DNA from: Streptomyces endocoffeicus
GTDB taxonomy: Bacteria > Actinomycetota > Actinomycetes > Streptomycetales > Streptomycetaceae
Assembly (NCBI RefSeq): GCF_016741935.1
Contig: NZ_JAERRG010000002.1
Span: forward strand, 558,001-622,000
Length of the DNA: 64,000 bases
Reading direction: 5' to 3'
This document shows positions 62,871 through 64,000 of the stretch, piece after piece. The number at the start of each line of letters is the position of its first letter. Within the stretch, counting starts at the first letter, position 1. The notes beneath the pieces are model-generated. The model worked only from the letters and a program-made list of their open reading frames with translations, was not told where the DNA came from and did no database searches. The position numbers and the translations under genes were made by a program.

Positions 62871-64000
62871 GTGGCCGCCGACAAGATCGACACCATCGTC
62901 AGCCTCAGCAAGCGCCGTGGCTTCGTCTACCCGTGCAGCGAGATCTACGGCGGCCAGCGCGCCGCCTGGGACTACGGACCGCTCGGCGTGGAGCTGAAGG
63001 AGAACATCAAGCGGCAATGGTGGCGTTCCACGGTCACCTCGCGTGACGACGTCGTCGGACTCGACTCGTCCGTGATCCTGGCCCGTGAGGTGTGGGAGGC
63101 GTCCGGCCACGTCGCCACCTTCACGGACCCGCTGACCGAGTGCACCTCCTGTCACAAGCGGTTCCGCGCGGACCACCTGGAGGAGGCGTACGAGGCCAAG
63201 CACGGCCGGCTCCCCGAGAACGGCCTGGCCGACGTCAACTGCCCGCACTGCGGCAACAAGGGCAGCTTCACCGAGCCCAAGCAGTTCTCCGGGCTGCTCG
63301 CCACCCACCTCGGCCCGACCCAGGACTCCGGCTCGGTCGCGTATCTGCGCCCCGAGACCGCCCAGGGCATCTTCACCAACTTCCTCGCCGTCCAGCAGAC
63401 CTCGCGCCGGAAGCCGCCGTTCGGTATCGCGCAGCTCGGCAAGTCGTTCCGCAACGAGATCACGCCGGGGAACTTCATCTTCCGTACGCGTGAATTCGAG
63501 CAGATGGAGATGGAGTTCTTCGTCAAGCCGGGCGAGGACGAGAAGTGGCACGAGTACTGGATGGAGCAGCGCTGGAACTGGTACCGGGACCTCGGTATCC
63601 AGGAGGCGAACATCCGGTGGTACGACCACCCCAAGGAGAAGCTCTCCCACTACTCCAAGCGCACCGCTGACATCGAGTACCGCTTCCAGTTCGGCGGCTC
63701 GGAGTGGGGCGAGCTGGAGGGTGTGGCCAACCGCACCGACTACGACCTGAGGGCGCACTCCGCCGCCTCCGGCCAGGACCTGTCGTACTTCGACCAGGAG
63801 GCCGGCGAGCGCTGGACCCCCTACGTCATCGAGCCGGCGGCGGGAGTGGGCCGCGCGATGCTGGCCTTCATGCTCGACGCGTACGTCGAGGACGAGGCGC
63901 CCAACGCCAAGGGCAAGATGGAGAAGCGCACCGTGATGCGGCTCGACCCGCGGCTGGCGCCGGTCAAGGTCGCGGTGCTGCCGCTGTCCCGCAACCCGCA
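62871..64000 (+). CDS. glyS: Glycyl-tRNA synthetase (5' part, runs off the window)
   Basis: The first 376 residues of a class II alpha2-type glycyl-tRNA synthetase (about 460 in full). GTG 62871 follows [34 protein letters not shown] is the family start; CTSCHKRF and CPHCGNKG form the zinc knuckle; [12 protein letters not shown] is class II motif 2 region; [18 protein letters not shown] is motif 3. No stop before the window ends. Confidence 0.97.
   Translation, partial: MAADKIDTIVSLSKRRGFVYPCSEIYGGQRAAWDYGPLGVELKENIKRQWWRSTVTSRDDVVGLDSSVILAREVWEASGHVATFTDPLTECTSCHKRFRADHLEEAYEAKHGRLPENGLADVNCPHCGNKGSFTEPKQFSGLLATHLGPTQDSGSVAYLRPETAQGIFTNFLAVQQTSRRKPPFGIAQLGKSFRNEITPGNFIFRTREFEQMEMEFFVKPGEDEKWHEYWMEQRWNWYRDLGIQEANIRWYDHPKEKLSHYSKRTADIEYRFQFGGSEWGELEGVANRTDYDLRAHSAASGQDLSYFDQEAGERWTPYVIEPAAGVGRAMLAFMLDAYVEDEAPNAKGKMEKRTVMRLDPRLAPVKVAVLPLSRNP

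Overview
This window looks like a piece of a Streptomyces (or close relative) chromosome. Base composition is very GC-rich with strong third-position G/C, GTG starts are common, and several gene types are streptomycete hallmarks: an XRE/DUF5753 regulator beside a DUF397 protein and an RsbW-like ATPase, a leucine-rich leader peptide before leuA, and a Zur-boxed znuACB operon. The core genes era, leuA, recO, uppS, zur, znuB/C/A and glyS occur in the relative order I remember for the S. coelicolor chromosome (from memory, not checked), with accessory blocks inserted between them.

Layout. 1-9 kb: the end of a CorC/HlyC-like gene, a repetitive Ig-domain protein with a cysteine array, a deaminase-fold protein without its zinc ligands, era, a leaderless M4 protease with its emfourin-type inhibitor gene, and leuA behind a leucine attenuator. 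9-19 kb: a TerB-like zinc-ribbon protein, an MMPL exporter, a NarL-type two-component pair, a YegP-like protein, two divergent GNAT acetyltransferases, a leaderless subtilisin overlapping a small inhibitor-like gene, and an AhpD-like protein. 19.3-20.3 kb is a gene-poor, AT-richer stretch. 20-34.8 kb: a CGNR regulator/haloacid dehalogenase pair, a TetR/MFS efflux pair, a lipoprotein, DUF1062, two methyltransferases, a large secreted PQQ-type sugar dehydrogenase with CBM, FN3 and PEBP domains, and a MerR-controlled membrane protein/Aba4 pair.

34.9-38.6 kb is a decayed region: a DUF6879 operon ending in a STAND/TPR pseudogene that lost its P-loop, the tail of an RsbW-like ATPase gene, a truncated ISAs1-type transposase, a foldable tRNA-Asn and a degenerate tRNA-Cys-like sequence. 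38.5-48.6 kb: SDR/TetR modules with clear palindromic operators, a WhiJ-type regulatory cluster, recO, uppS, and a second CGNR pair with an epoxide hydrolase. 48.7-53.9 kb is a polymorphic toxin locus: a WXG100-like small protein, a 1429-residue RHS protein with a variable C-terminal tip, and a probable immunity gene. 54-59.2 kb: a chloramphenicol-type MFS exporter and a four-gene envelope operon (WXG-like, WXG/transglycosylase-like, lipoprotein, membrane-anchored GH18-like). 59.3-64 kb: zur, znuB, znuC, znuA with a Zur box, then glyS running off the window.

The strongest leads are the RHS toxin/immunity locus, the ESX-like wall operon, the subtilisin plus free-standing I9-like inhibitor, the two CGNR/hydrolase pairs, and the tRNA/IS/STAND decay region. 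All calls are from reading the sequence; no database search was run.
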